Shown: positions 28,988-38,237 of the stretch, piece after piece | Layout: each line of letters begins with the position of its first letter | Position numbering within the stretch: position 1 is the stretch's first letter | Assembly: GCA_024867545.1 (NCBI GenBank) | Contig: JANFNE010000089.1 | Location: forward strand, 1 to 64,000 | Length of the DNA: 64,000 bases | From: Phytopythium helicoides | Lineage: Eukaryota > Oomycota > Peronosporomycetes > Pythiales > Pythiaceae | Direction: 5' to 3' | The notes under the pieces: model-generated | Seen by the model: only the letters and a program-made list of their open reading frames with translations | What the model was told of the DNA's origin: nothing | Database searches by the model: none | Translations under genes and position numbers: made by a program

Positions 28988-29716
28988 ATGCAAAAATTAA
29001 AAAAACAAAAAATTAATAAATTATTAAATTATCAACAATTTTTAAAAAATAATTATTTAAAAACAAATCAATTAAATTCAAAAAAAATATTATTTGAAAA
29101 CCAAATTTTATTTAAAAATTTAGATTCAAATATTTTAGAATTAAATAATTATGAAAACGTTTATTTGCCTCATACTGTTTTAAATTTTAAAAATATTTAT
29201 ACTATTCAAAATAAATACGAAAATCAAATTTTATTTAATTTTAATTTAAATTATGATATAATTTATAATTTTAATAAGATAATTTTAAAAAATACTTTAT
29301 TAAAAAATAATAATAAAATAAAAGGACGAATAACTGGTGGAAATAATAAAAAAGTTTTAATTTTAATTTTAGGTATTATTTTTTCAATGAATCCTATTAA
29401 TTTAAATAGTTTAATAAATAATAAAAAAACTTTTTATTTAAATAAATTAAATAAAAATTTTAAATTTAAAAATAAAAAAAAATTTTATATTTCTAAAAAA
29501 ATAAAACCAAAACAATTAATAAATAGTTATAAATTAAGATATATAAATTTTAAAATAAATATAATTTTAAATTCTAAATTTAAACAAAAAAAAATACTTT
29601 CTAGAATTTCTTATATACAAGATATTATTAAAAATCAAAAACAAAAAAAAAAAAATAAAAAAAGTGCTCTTTCTAGAAAATTAAATGTATATGAAATAAA
29701 ACAAAAAAAAAAATAA
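28988..29716 (+). CDS. orf242, possible ribosomal protein S1-like
   Basis: A basic 242-residue protein with no membrane segment. The N-terminal ~105 residues match nothing I know. From about 112, KGRITGGNNKKVLILILGII followed by NPINL has the pattern of an S1-domain strand pair (G-V-GG---G--V---G). Near 187-210, YINFKINIILNSKFKQKKIL plus SR resembles the end of an S1 domain (FKV----R---N--LSRR). Between them lies a Lys/Asn-rich insertion. Mitochondrial rps1 exists in jakobids and plants. The call is inference. It lies between trnI(cau) and atp8, two bases before the latter. The mirror copy is at 59763-60491. Confidence 0.45.
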   Translation: MQKLKKQKINKLLNYQQFLKNNYLKTNQLNSKKILFENQILFKNLDSNILELNNYENVYLPHTVLNFKNIYTIQNKYENQILFNFNLNYDIIYNFNKIILKNTLLKNNNKIKGRITGGNNKKVLILILGIIFSMNPINLNSLINNKKTFYLNKLNKNFKFKNKKKFYISKKIKPKQLINSYKLRYINFKINIILNSKFKQKKILSRISYIQDIIKNQKQKKKNKKSALSRKLNVYEIKQKKK

Positions 29717-29718
29717 AT

Positions 29719-30108
29719 ATGCCACAATTTGATCAATTTTCATTTTTTAATCAAGTTTCATGGTTTCTTTTTTTATTTTTAAATTTTTATTTTTTTATTA
29801 CTTATTTTTTTTTACCAAAAATTTGTTATAATATAAAATTTAGAAAAAAAAAAATAATATTCGATAATAAAAAAAAAAATCAAATTAATTTTGAAAAAAA
29901 TAATATTATTTTTTTTGTTAATAATTCTTATAAAACTTTTTGTTCTAATTTTGAATTATTTATAACTAAAAAATTATCTATTTATCAAAATAATCAAAAT
30001 ATTAAAATTAAAGAAAAACCTTTATTAAATAATATTTTAAAAGAAAAAATTAATGTTTTTTTAAATCAAAAATTTTTATTATTTAAAAAAGTATTTATAA
30101 ATATATAA
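29719..30108 (+). CDS. atp8: ATP synthase subunit 8
   Basis: Small Fo subunit (ymf19-type). The 129-residue product begins MPQFDQFSFFNQVSWFLFLF, the typical start MPQLD---F--Q-FW, with one membrane helix (about 12-33) and a basic soluble tail of about 95 residues. It follows orf242 directly and precedes trnK. The mirror copy is at 59371-59760. Confidence 0.92.
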   Translation: MPQFDQFSFFNQVSWFLFLFLNFYFFITYFFLPKICYNIKFRKKKIIFDNKKKNQINFEKNNIIFFVNNSYKTFCSNFELFITKKLSIYQNNQNIKIKEKPLLNNILKEKINVFLNQKFLLFKKVFINI

Positions 30109-30118
30109 TTTTTTTAAT

Positions 30119-30190
30119 AAGTGTATAGCTCAGCTGGTAGAGCACCGGACTTTTAATCCGATGGTCTTGGGTTCGAATCCCAATACACTT
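30119..30190 (+). tRNA. trnK(uuu): tRNA-Lys(UUU)
   Basis: Acceptor AAGTGTA pairs with TACACTT. Stem CCGGA/TCCGA holds loop CTTTTAA (UUU). T loop is TTCGAAT. Confidence 0.95.
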
Positions 30191-30194
30191 ATAA

Positions 30195-30266
30195 GGGGAT
30201 ATATTTCAATTGGTAGAAAGTATGTTTTGCAAATATAAGGTTATCGGTTCGAATCCGATTATCTCC
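30195..30266 (+). tRNA. trnA(ugc): tRNA-Ala(UGC)
   Basis: Acceptor GGGGATA pairs with TATCTCC and contains the G3-U70 pair that identifies Ala tRNAs. Loop TTTGCAA gives UGC. Confidence 0.95.
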
Positions 30267-30294
30267 ACTTTATAAATTATATTAAAATAATTTT

Positions 30295-30594
30295 ATGCAA
30301 AAAAAAATAAAAAAAAATATAAAACAACGTTATTTATTTAAAAATTTAGAAAAAAAAAGACTAGTTTTAAAAATTATTTCGAAAAATTTAAATATTCAAA
30401 AAAATTTAAGATATAAAATTCAACAAAAATGGTTTTTTTTTAATCAAAATTCATCAATTACTCGTATAAAAAATTTATGTGTATTAACAGGACGTACTCG
30501 AAGTATTTATCGTTTATTTAAAATGTCTAGAATACAATTACGTAAATTAGCATCTGAAGGATTCTTACCAGGTGTTTCAAAATATAGTTGGTAA
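30295..30594 (+). CDS. rps14: Ribosomal protein S14
   Basis: Small-subunit protein uS14, 99 residues, zinc-free type. The C-terminal block TGRTRSIYRLFKMSRIQLRKL followed by A-EG-LPGVSKYSW matches the family end closely. It opens the rps14-rps8-rpl6 run, an spc-operon remnant. A CGA Arg codon is used here. The mirror copy is at 58885-59184. Confidence 0.96.
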   Translation: MQKKIKKNIKQRYLFKNLEKKRLVLKIISKNLNIQKNLRYKIQQKWFFFNQNSSITRIKNLCVLTGRTRSIYRLFKMSRIQLRKLASEGFLPGVSKYSW

Positions 30595-30608
30595 TTTAAT
30601 ATAAATAT

Positions 30609-30989
30609 ATGATTATTACAGATACTCTTTCAAATTTATTTTCAAAAATTAAAAACGGTTATTTATCAAAAAAATCGAAAATAACACAACAATATTCAAA
30701 ACAAAGTATAAATATTTTAAATATTTTAGTTAAAGAAGGTTTTATAAAAAGTTATAAAATAAATTCAAATAATCAGTTAGATATTTATTTAAAATATAAA
30801 AAAAATAAAGCTGTCATAAGTGAAATAACACGTTTATCTAAACCTGGTAAACGCTTATATATAAAAAATAAAGATTTATATATAAAAAAAAAAGGTTTTT
30901 ATATAATATCTACTTCTATAGGTATTTTAACAGATTTACAAGCTAAAAAATTAAATGTTGGTGGCGAATTAATTTGTAAAATCTTTTAG
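30609..30989 (+). CDS. rps8: Ribosomal protein S8
   Basis: Small-subunit protein uS8, 126 residues. It begins DTLSNLFSKIKNG, the usual D-L-RI-N start, and ends with ISTSIGILTDLQAKKLNVGGELICKI, the normal C-terminal domain (read in parts). The stop is TAG rather than the usual TAA. It is ten bases before rpl6. The mirror copy is at 58490-58870. Confidence 0.95.
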   Translation: MIITDTLSNLFSKIKNGYLSKKSKITQQYSKQSINILNILVKEGFIKSYKINSNNQLDIYLKYKKNKAVISEITRLSKPGKRLYIKNKDLYIKKKGFYIISTSIGILTDLQAKKLNVGGELICKIF

Positions 30990-30998
30990 GTAACAAAT

Positions 30999-31604
30999 AT
31001 GATTAAATTATTAAAAAAAGAAAATCAAAAAAAAAATAAAATTTTTTTTAAAAGTGTTTTAGGAGATATAGATATATTTTTTATAGATAAAACTTTTAAA
31101 ATTCCATCAAATATAAAAATTATTATTAAAAATAAAACAATATATTTTAAAGGTTTATTAGGGTTATTATCATTAAAATATATAAATGAGATTAATTTTT
31201 TTTTAAAAAAAAATAAACTAATATTAAATTTTAATTCAAAAAAAAATAAAAAAAGTATTTTAAATTTATATAATAAATTAATAAAAATAAAATTTAAAGG
31301 AATTTCTCAAGGATTTAAATTAAATTTAATTTTAAAAGGAATAGGTTATAAAGCTTCAATTGAAAATAATAATTTAATATTAAAAGTAGGTTTTAGTCAT
31401 AATATTAATGTAATTATTCCATCAAATATAAAAGTTATTAATCAAGCTAATAATTTAATTTTTAATAGTAATGATTATATATATTTAACTCAATTTGTAA
31501 ATTATATTAAAAGTTATAAAAAACCTGAACCTTATAAAGGAAAAGGTTTATTATTAAAAAATGAAAAAATATTTAAAAAAGAAGGAAAAAAAAGTAAAAA
31601 ATAA
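30999..31604 (+). CDS. rpl6: Ribosomal protein L6
   Basis: Large-subunit protein uL6, 201 residues. The C-terminal half has GISQGFKLNLILKGIGYKA, then VGFSHNI and the end KKPEPYKGKGL, all diagnostic. The N-terminal half is more divergent. It is six bases before rps2. The mirror copy is at 57875-58480. Confidence 0.94.
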   Translation: MIKLLKKENQKKNKIFFKSVLGDIDIFFIDKTFKIPSNIKIIIKNKTIYFKGLLGLLSLKYINEINFFLKKNKLILNFNSKKNKKSILNLYNKLIKIKFKGISQGFKLNLILKGIGYKASIENNNLILKVGFSHNINVIIPSNIKVINQANNLIFNSNDYIYLTQFVNYIKSYKKPEPYKGKGLLLKNEKIFKKEGKKSKK

Positions 31605-31609
31605 TTAAT

Positions 31610-32206
31610 ATGGTTAATAAAAAAAAAAAAAATAATAATAATAATATTTTATTAAATTTATTATTTAAATCAAAAAATATATATGGTGAATCATTAAAAA
31701 ATACTAATAAAAATGTATTACCTTTTATATATGGTGTAAGACATAATTATACAATTATTAATTTAAAAGATGTTTCTTTTTTTTTAAAACGTGTTTTTAA
31801 ATTAATACAAAATATATTAAAAAATAAAGAAAAAATTTTAATAATTGGTAATTCAAATGATATTAGTTTTTTAATTAATAAAAAATATATAAAAAAAAAT
31901 GAAAATATTATATTTTTTAATCAAGAATGGGTAAATGGTTTAATTACTAATAAAATAATTAATAATGATTTAAATGAAAAAATAAATTTTTTATTTAAAA
32001 AAGAGGAAATAAAATTAATATTAATAATTAAAAGTTCAATTAATGATGATTTTTTAAATAAAGAATTATCAGTTTTAAAAATTCCTACAATATCTATTAT
32101 AAATACTAATCAAGATATAAAAGATATAAATTATCCAATAGTTACTAATACTAAAAATATTAAATCATTATATACTTTAATGTATTTATTACGTAAATTA
32201 TTTTAA
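31610..32206 (+). CDS. rps2: Ribosomal protein S2
   Basis: Small-subunit protein uS2, 198 residues and shorter than bacterial S2 (about 240). YGVRHNYTIINLKDVSFFLKR (about 41-61, in parts) corresponds to the YG-R---HIIDL----- block; ILIIGNS and QEWVNGLITN follow, then KIPTISIINTNQDIKDINYPI, equivalent to the IP-I-I-DTN-DP---YPIPGN segment. The mirror copy is at 57273-57869. Confidence 0.92.
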   Translation: MVNKKKKNNNNNILLNLLFKSKNIYGESLKNTNKNVLPFIYGVRHNYTIINLKDVSFFLKRVFKLIQNILKNKEKILIIGNSNDISFLINKKYIKKNENIIFFNQEWVNGLITNKIINNDLNEKINFLFKKEEIKLILIIKSSINDDFLNKELSVLKIPTISIINTNQDIKDINYPIVTNTKNIKSLYTLMYLLRKLF

Positions 32207-32218
32207 TAAATAAATTAT

Positions 32219-32674
32219 ATGAATAAATTAAGACCTAGAAATAAAATATGTTTTCAAAATAATGAAAACAAACATGCAAATTTAAAAATATCAAAATTAA
32301 ATAAAAAAAAATGGAATTTATTTAAAAAAAGATTAAAATATAGAAAAGAAATTAAACCTGAAAAAAGAAATAAATTTTTTCAAAAAAGATTATTTGAAAA
32401 ACAACAATTTAAAAATTTTTATGGTTGTATACCTGAATATCAATTAAAAAATTTATTTAAATTTTTAAAAAAAAAAAATAATAAAATAAATACTTTTAAA
32501 GAGTTTGTACTTTTATTAGAAAGTCGTTTAGATATAAATGTGGTTAGATTAAGATTAGCTAAAACTATTTTTCAAGCAAAACAATTAATTAATCATAAAA
32601 AAATTAAAGTAAATAATAAAATTGTAAGTAAACCTAATTTTTTATTAAAAAAAGGTGATGTTATTAGTAAATAA
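32219..32674 (+). CDS. rps4: Ribosomal protein S4, N-terminal and S4-domain part
   Basis: Small-subunit assembly protein uS4. The 151-residue frame holds the start (MNKLRPRNKI), the FEKQQFKNFYGCIPEYQL region and the S4 RNA-binding domain (LLESRLDINVVRLRLA through AKQLINHKKIKVNNKIV and KKGDVIS). It then stops, although S4 proteins normally continue with a C-terminal segment ending in an EFYS-type motif. That segment appears in the next frame (32680-33009), so rps4 seems split. The same break exists in the mirror copy at 56805-57260. Confidence 0.93.
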   Translation: MNKLRPRNKICFQNNENKHANLKISKLNKKKWNLFKKRLKYRKEIKPEKRNKFFQKRLFEKQQFKNFYGCIPEYQLKNLFKFLKKKNNKINTFKEFVLLLESRLDINVVRLRLAKTIFQAKQLINHKKIKVNNKIVSKPNFLLKKGDVISK

Positions 32675-32679
32675 AAATA

Positions 32680-33009
32680 ATGGTAGAAAAAAAAAAAAAT
32701 AATTTTAAAAATAAATTTAATAATAATAATAATTTATATTTAAAAAAAAATAATAATCGATTTAAAAAAAATCATAAAAAATTTCAGCAATATTCAAAAA
32801 GTAATAAATTTAATAATAATTTATATGTAAAGTTAATTAATTATAATAAAGTAAAAAAAAAAAAAGAAAAACCTAAATTAACTAATTATTTATATATAAA
32901 TTTAAAATCAAAAAAAGGTGTTTTTTTTAAAAAACCATCATATAATGATATTTTATATCCTTTTACTTTAAATTTAAAATTAATAAATGAATATTTAAAA
33001 AAAAAATAA
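32680..33009 (+). CDS. rps4: orf109, carries the S4 C-terminal segment
   Basis: A 109-residue very basic product starting five bases after the stop of the preceding frame and in a different frame (+2). Residues about 1-60 are low-complexity Lys/Asn. The last ~50 (EKPKLTNYLYINLKSKKG, then VFFKKPSYNDILYPFTLN, then LKLINEYLKK) follow the S4 C-terminus step for step: EKP--WLEVD, G-F-R-P---D, N--LI-E-YS-. I infer that it is the second half of a divided rps4. Alternatives are programmed frameshifting or RNA editing. Rnl begins about 20 bases later. The mirror copy is at 56470-56799. Confidence 0.7.
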   Translation: MVEKKKNNFKNKFNNNNNLYLKKNNNRFKKNHKKFQQYSKSNKFNNNLYVKLINYNKVKKKKEKPKLTNYLYINLKSKKGVFFKKPSYNDILYPFTLNLKLINEYLKKK

Positions 33010-33028
33010 AAATTTAAAAAAATTAAAT

Positions 33029-34054
33029 GGTTTAAGATGTAAAATAATAAAAGCATTAAGTGGATGCCTTGGCATTAATTCTAAATTTTAGGACGTAAAA
33101 AATGCGAAAAGTTATATTTAATATTAAAAATATTTTGAAATATAAATTTCCTAAAGTAAACTTTTTCTTTGTGAAAATTTTAAAAGCAGTGAATTGAAAT
33201 ATCTAAGTAACTGTTAAAAAAATCAAACGAGACTCCGTGAGTAATGACGAGTGAAAATGGATTTAGGTTTATAAAAATTAAAAAAATTATTTGAAAAATT
33301 TTAAAAAATTTACTTAAGAAGGTTAAAGTCCTGTAGAATAATTATAATTTTTATATTAGTAAAAAGAGGTATGTGTAATCTTTTTTGAATATTGGGGAAC
33401 CACCCTCAAAACCTAGTAAGAATTAATGATCGATAGTGAACAAGTACTGTAAAGGAAAGGTGAAAAAGAACTTTTGAGTTTGAAATAATTCTGAAACTTA
33501 ATGTTAACAATCAATTGGAACTTTTTAAAGTGACAGTGTACCTTTTGCATAATGGGCCAGCAAGTTTATTTTTATAGCAAGCTTAATTTTATAAAGTAGG
33601 CGTAGATAATTCAAGTTTTAAAAAGCTTTATATAGTTATAAAAATAAGACCCGAAACCGAGTGATCTAACCATGAACAGATTGAAAAATAGGTAAAACTG
33701 TTTGGAGGATCGAACTCACATATGTGGCAAAATATGGAGATGATTTGTGGTTAGGAGTGAAAGGCTAATCAAACTCGGAGATAGCTGGTTTTCCGCGAAA
33801 TCTATTGAAGTAGAGCGTTTAAAATCTTTTTTTGGGGTAGAGCACTCATTGAGCTAGGGGGTGTAAAAACTTACTGAACTCTTAGAAACTCCGAATACGA
33901 AAAAAAGTAATTTGAACAGACAGACATTAGGCGCTAAGGTCTATTGTCAAGAGGGAAACAGCCCAGATTGATCGCTAAGGTCTCTAAATAATATTCTAAG
34001 TGAAAAAGGAAGTTAAAAAATGAATACAATCAGTAGGTAGGCTTGGAAGCAGCC

Positions 34055-34087
<33 letters not shown>

Positions 34088-34631
34088 TAGTTTTTTTGCG
34101 CCTAAAATGTATCGAGACTTAAGAAATTTACCGAAGCGGCAAGTTTTATTTTAAAAATAAAACGGTAGCGGAACATTCTGTATGTTAAAAAAGATATGTT
34201 GTAAAATATATTGAAGATATCAGAAAAGAAAATGCTGGCATTAGTAACAAAAAATAATGAATAAGAATCATTATCACCGTAAATCTAAGGGTTTTTATGT
34301 TAAAATGTATTTCATAAAGTGAAACGGCCCCTAAGAAAGATTTGACGAAAGCAAATTTTGATGGGATAATTTTTAAATTAAATTTTTTTAAAAAAGTGAC
34401 AAAAATTTTTATTTTTCAGGAAATAGCTTTTTTTAAAAATAAACCGTACCCTAAACCAACACAGGTAGATAGGTCGAGTAGACTAAGGTGAATGAGAGAA
34501 CTATATTGAAGGAACTCGGCAAAATGACTTTGTAACTTCGGGATAAAAAGTACCTAATTTAATTATTAGGTGTCACAAAATAGGGGGTTGCGACTGTTTA
34601 ATAAAAACTTAGGACTCTGCTAAATGGTAAC

Positions 34632-34669
<38 letters not shown>

Positions 34670-34727
34670 ATTAATAGGAGATGTTTTAGCATTGAATGGA
34701 AGTCCCAGTAAACGGCGGCCGTAACTC

Positions 34728-34784
<57 letters not shown>

Positions 34785-35222
34785 TGTAACGACATCCCCG
34801 CTGTCTCCAATATAGACTCAGTGAATTTGAAATATCCGTGAAGATGCGGATTCTCTATAGTTAGACGGAAAGACCCCGTGAACCTTTACTACATCTTTAT
34901 ATTGTTATTTTATCTAATATGTGTAGCATAAGTGGTAATCTTTGAGGCCTTCACGCTAGTGAATTGCTTAGATAATCTTGAAATACCACTCTTATTAAAA
35001 TAAATAACTAATATTTTTTAAAAATAGACATTGTATGGTTGGTAGTTTGACTGGGGCGGTCACCTCCTAAAGAGTAACGGAGGTGTACAAAGGTAAGCTC
35101 AAATTGGATTTTAGTATCAATTGTAGAGCGTAATGGTAAAAGCTTGCTTGACTGTAAGATAGACATATCAAACAGGGACGAAAGTCGGTCATAGTGATCC
35201 GATAATTCTTTGTGGAAAGATT

Positions 35223-35265
<43 letters not shown>

Positions 35266-35343
35266 GACTCCTAAGAGCTCCTATCGACGGAGTCGTTTGG
35301 CACCTCGATGTCGACTCATCACATCCTGGAGCTGGAGAAGGTT

Positions 35344-35383
<40 letters not shown>

Positions 35384-35682
35384 TTGGGTTTAGAACGTCG
35401 TGAGACAGTTTGGTTCCTATCTTCTATAGATATTATGAAAAATGAAAGAATCTAACTCTAGTACGAGAGGACCGAGAAGGGTAAATCTCTGGTGTATCGG
35501 TTGTTTTATAAGCATCGCCGAGTAGCTAAATTTATTTTGGATAATTACTGAAAGCATCTAAGTAAGAAACCATTCTTAAAAATTTTTCAAATGAAAACTG
35601 TAAAAGACTATTACATTGATAGGTTTTAAGTGTAAATACTGTAAAGTATGTAGCTAAAAAATACTAAAAGTTTCAAATTTTT
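33029..35682 (+). rRNA. rnl: Large-subunit ribosomal RNA (23S-like)
   Basis: The start matches the bacterial 5' end (GTGGATGCCTTGGCATT, 33060-33076). Later blocks are AGTACCGTGAGGGAA-like region near 33443, GTAACGGAGGTGT near 35076, the peptidyl-transferase loop CTCCGGGGATAACAGGCTGA near 35246, and the sarcin-ricin loop AGTACGAGAGGACC near 35460. Length is about 2.65 kb and no intron is visible. Ends are estimated from the E. coli 5' and 3' helices. The mirror copy is at 53797-56450. Confidence 0.96.
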
Positions 35683-35701
35683 ATTTAAATATATTTTTTA
35701 T

Positions 35702-35772
35702 TTCTTTGTAGCTCAATGGTAGAGCAAATGGCTGTTAACCATTAGGTTGTAGGTTCAAATCCTATCAAAGAA
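35702..35772 (+). tRNA. trnN(guu): tRNA-Asn(GUU)
   Basis: Acceptor TTCTTTG pairs with CAAAGAA. Stem AATGG/CCATT holds loop CTGTTAA (GUU). First of four tRNAs after rnl. Confidence 0.95.
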
Positions 35773-35791
35773 GTTATTATTATATATTTTA

Positions 35792-35879
35792 GGTCGAATA
35801 GCCAAGTCAGGTTTAAGGCAGTAGTTTGCTAAACTATCAGTTAAGTAATTAACTCGTGGGTTCAAATCCCACTTCGACT
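35792..35879 (+). tRNA. trnS(gcu): tRNA-Ser(GCU)
   Basis: Acceptor GGTCGAA pairs with TTCGACT (terminal G-U). Loop TTGCTAA gives GCU for AGY. Long variable arm. Confidence 0.95.
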
Positions 35880-35887
35880 TATTTAAA

Positions 35888-35958
35888 GATGATGTAGTTT
35901 AATGGTGGAACGTGGGAATCATAATCCTAAAGTTGTAGGTTCAAGTCCTACCATCATT
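35888..35958 (+). tRNA. trnM(cau): tRNA-Met(CAU), elongator
   Basis: Acceptor GATGATG pairs with CATCATT (terminal G-U). Stem TGGGA/TCCTA holds loop ATCATAA (CAU). Assigned as elongator because the gene at 40379 looks like the initiator and that at 28887 like Ile; the Met and Ile calls could be exchanged. Confidence 0.8.
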
Positions 35959-35970
35959 ATTTTTTCTTAA

Positions 35971-36045
35971 CGGAAGGTAGCATAGTATGGTTTAATGCAT
36001 CTGTTTTGGGAACAGAAGATCAAAGGTTCGAATCCTTTTCTTCCG
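35971..36045 (+). tRNA. trnP(ugg): tRNA-Pro(UGG)
   Basis: Acceptor CGGAAGG pairs with TCTTCCG. Stem TCTGT/ACAGA holds loop TTTGGGA (UGG). Only Pro tRNA. Confidence 0.95.
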
Positions 36046-36049
36046 AAAT

Positions 36050-36113
36050 TATTATTATTATAAAAAATATAATTACATATTAATATGTAATTATATTTTT
36101 TATAATAATAATA
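36050..36113. repeat. 64-bp perfect palindrome upstream of nad5
   Basis: Each half of 32 bases is the exact reverse complement of the other (centre between 36081 and 36082). It lies four bases after trnP and 76 bases before nad5. It could form a long hairpin in RNA or a cruciform in DNA, such as an origin or a promoter/processing element. Mirror at 53366-53429. Confidence 0.85.
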
Positions 36114-36189
36114 TCTTTATAAAATTATATTATTATAGAAATAAAAATAAATAAAAAAATATTTATTTTTATGTAATCCTTATTATACT

Positions 36190-38184
36190 ATGTTATTATT
36201 ATCTATTATATTTTTACCTTTATTAGGCTCAATAGCAGCCGGTTTTTTTGGTTTTTATATAGGACGTCAAGGTTCTGTAGTAATAACCACTTTAACAACT
36301 TTTTTAAGTTTTAGTTTTTCATTAATAATTTTTTATTATTCAATTACTTTTGAATATGAATATATTATATATTTAGCTACTTGGATAAATAGTGGTTTAT
36401 TTAACTGTAATTGGAGCTTTTTATTTGATAGTTTAACAATGGTTATGTTAATTGTTGTTACAAGTATTTCAACTTTAGTTCATTTATATTCTTCACAATA
36501 TATGGCACATGATCCGCATCTTTCAAGATTTATGTCATATCTATCTTTATTTACTTTTTTTATGATAATTTTAGTAACTGGAGATAATTTTATGCAAATG
36601 TTTGTAGGTTGGGAAGGTGTAGGTTTTTGTTCTTTTTTATTAATTAATTTTTGGTTTACACGTTTACAAGCAAATAAAGCTGCAATAAAAGCTATGTTAG
36701 TTAATAGAATTAGTGATTTAATTTTATTATTAGGTATTTTAACTATTTTTTATAATATAAGAACAATTGAATATTTTAGTACATTTGCTGCTATTTCTAT
36801 TGTTAAAGATTTTAATTTTATATTTTTTAATTATAGTTTAAGTATTATTGATGTAACTTGTATTTTAATTTTCATAGGTGCTATGGGTAAATCTGCTCAA
36901 ATTTTTTTACATTTATGGTTACCTGATGCTATGGAAGGACCAACACCTGTTTCTGCATTAATACATGCGGCTACCATGGTAACAGCTGGTGTATATTTAA
37001 CTGCAAGATGTTCTCCTATTTTTGAATATTCTGTATTTTCTTTAAAAGTAGTAACAATTATAGGTGCTTCTACGGCTTTTTTTGCAAGTACTGTAGGTTT
37101 AGTTCAGAATGATTTTAAAAAAATAGTTGCATATTCTACATGTAGTCAATTAGGTTATATGTTTTTTGCTTGTGGTTTATCAAATTATCCTTTAGCTATT
37201 TTTCACTTATCAAATCATGCTTATTTTAAAGCTTTATTATTTTTATGTTCTGGTGCCGTTATTCATGCTATGGGTGATGAACAAGATATTAGAAAAATGG
37301 GTGGATTAAGACGTATATTACCTTATACTTATGTTATGTTTTTAATAGGTTCATTATCTTTAATGGGTTTTCCTTTTTTAACAGGTTTTTATTCAAAAGA
37401 TTTAATATTAGAAGTAGCTTTTGCTAGTTTTAGTGAAACAGGTCATTTTGCTTATTGGTTAGGTACTATAGGTGCTTTTTTTACAGCATTTTATTCAACA
37501 CGTTTATTATTTTTTGCTTTTTTAAGTGAAACAAATGCTTATAAAAATGTAATAAAACATGCACATGATGTTCCTTTAGAAATGGGTTTACCTCTTGGTT
37601 TATTAGCTTTTGGTAGTATTTTTATTGGTTATTTATCAAAAGATATGTTTGTAGGTTTAGGTTCTAATTTTTGGAATAATTCTATATATATAAATCCAGT
37701 AAATAATCAGATGATTGATGCTGAATTTTTACCTACTTTTTTTAAATTATTACCAGTTATTTTAAGTTTTGGTGGTTTATTTAGTGCTTTTTATTTATAT
37801 TTTTTTAAATTTAAATTTTTATATGAATTGAAAATTTCAAAATATGGTTTATATTTTTATAATTTTTTAAATAGAAAATGGTATTTTGATAAAATTTATT
37901 ATGAATTTGTAAATCAATATATTTTAAAAATTGGGTATAATTATACTTATAAAATGATTGATAAAGGTTTAATTGAGATGTGTGGTCCTTATGGTTTAGT
38001 TGCTTTTTTTTCTTTTTTAAGTCAAAAAGTAATATTAATTCAAACAGGTTATATTTATCATTATTCTTTATTGATTTTAATTAGTACTATTTTTTTAATT
38101 AATGTAGTATTTTTTTCTATATTATTTTATTTTAATTTTGTAACTATTTTATTATTCTTTTTTATTTTAATTATTTTAAAATAA
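36190..38184 (+). CDS. nad5: NADH dehydrogenase subunit 5
   Basis: Largest antiporter-like subunit of complex I, with the long lateral helix. The 664-residue product has family length and about 16 membrane segments. Visible blocks are FVGWEGVGFCSFLLINFW, KSAQIFLHLWLPDAMEGPTP (in parts), KKIVAYSTCSQLGYM and HLSNHAYFKALLFLCSGAV. It heads a nad5-nad6-trnR unit. The mirror copy is at 51295-53289. Confidence 0.98.
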   Translation: MLLLSIIFLPLLGSIAAGFFGFYIGRQGSVVITTLTTFLSFSFSLIIFYYSITFEYEYIIYLATWINSGLFNCNWSFLFDSLTMVMLIVVTSISTLVHLYSSQYMAHDPHLSRFMSYLSLFTFFMIILVTGDNFMQMFVGWEGVGFCSFLLINFWFTRLQANKAAIKAMLVNRISDLILLLGILTIFYNIRTIEYFSTFAAISIVKDFNFIFFNYSLSIIDVTCILIFIGAMGKSAQIFLHLWLPDAMEGPTPVSALIHAATMVTAGVYLTARCSPIFEYSVFSLKVVTIIGASTAFFASTVGLVQNDFKKIVAYSTCSQLGYMFFACGLSNYPLAIFHLSNHAYFKALLFLCSGAVIHAMGDEQDIRKMGGLRRILPYTYVMFLIGSLSLMGFPFLTGFYSKDLILEVAFASFSETGHFAYWLGTIGAFFTAFYSTRLLFFAFLSETNAYKNVIKHAHDVPLEMGLPLGLLAFGSIFIGYLSKDMFVGLGSNFWNNSIYINPVNNQMIDAEFLPTFFKLLPVILSFGGLFSAFYLYFFKFKFLYELKISKYGLYFYNFLNRKWYFDKIYYEFVNQYILKIGYNYTYKMIDKGLIEMCGPYGLVAFFSFLSQKVILIQTGYIYHYSLLILISTIFLINVVFFSILFYFNFVTILLFFFILIILK

Positions 38185-38237
38185 AAAAAATAATAAAATA
38201 TATTGTTTAAGATAAAATTATCAAAAATTTAATTTTT

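Noticed and set aside
35210..35455. 81-codon frame on the plus strand
   Set aside because: It lies inside the peptidyl-transferase region of rnl; mirrored at 54024-54269.
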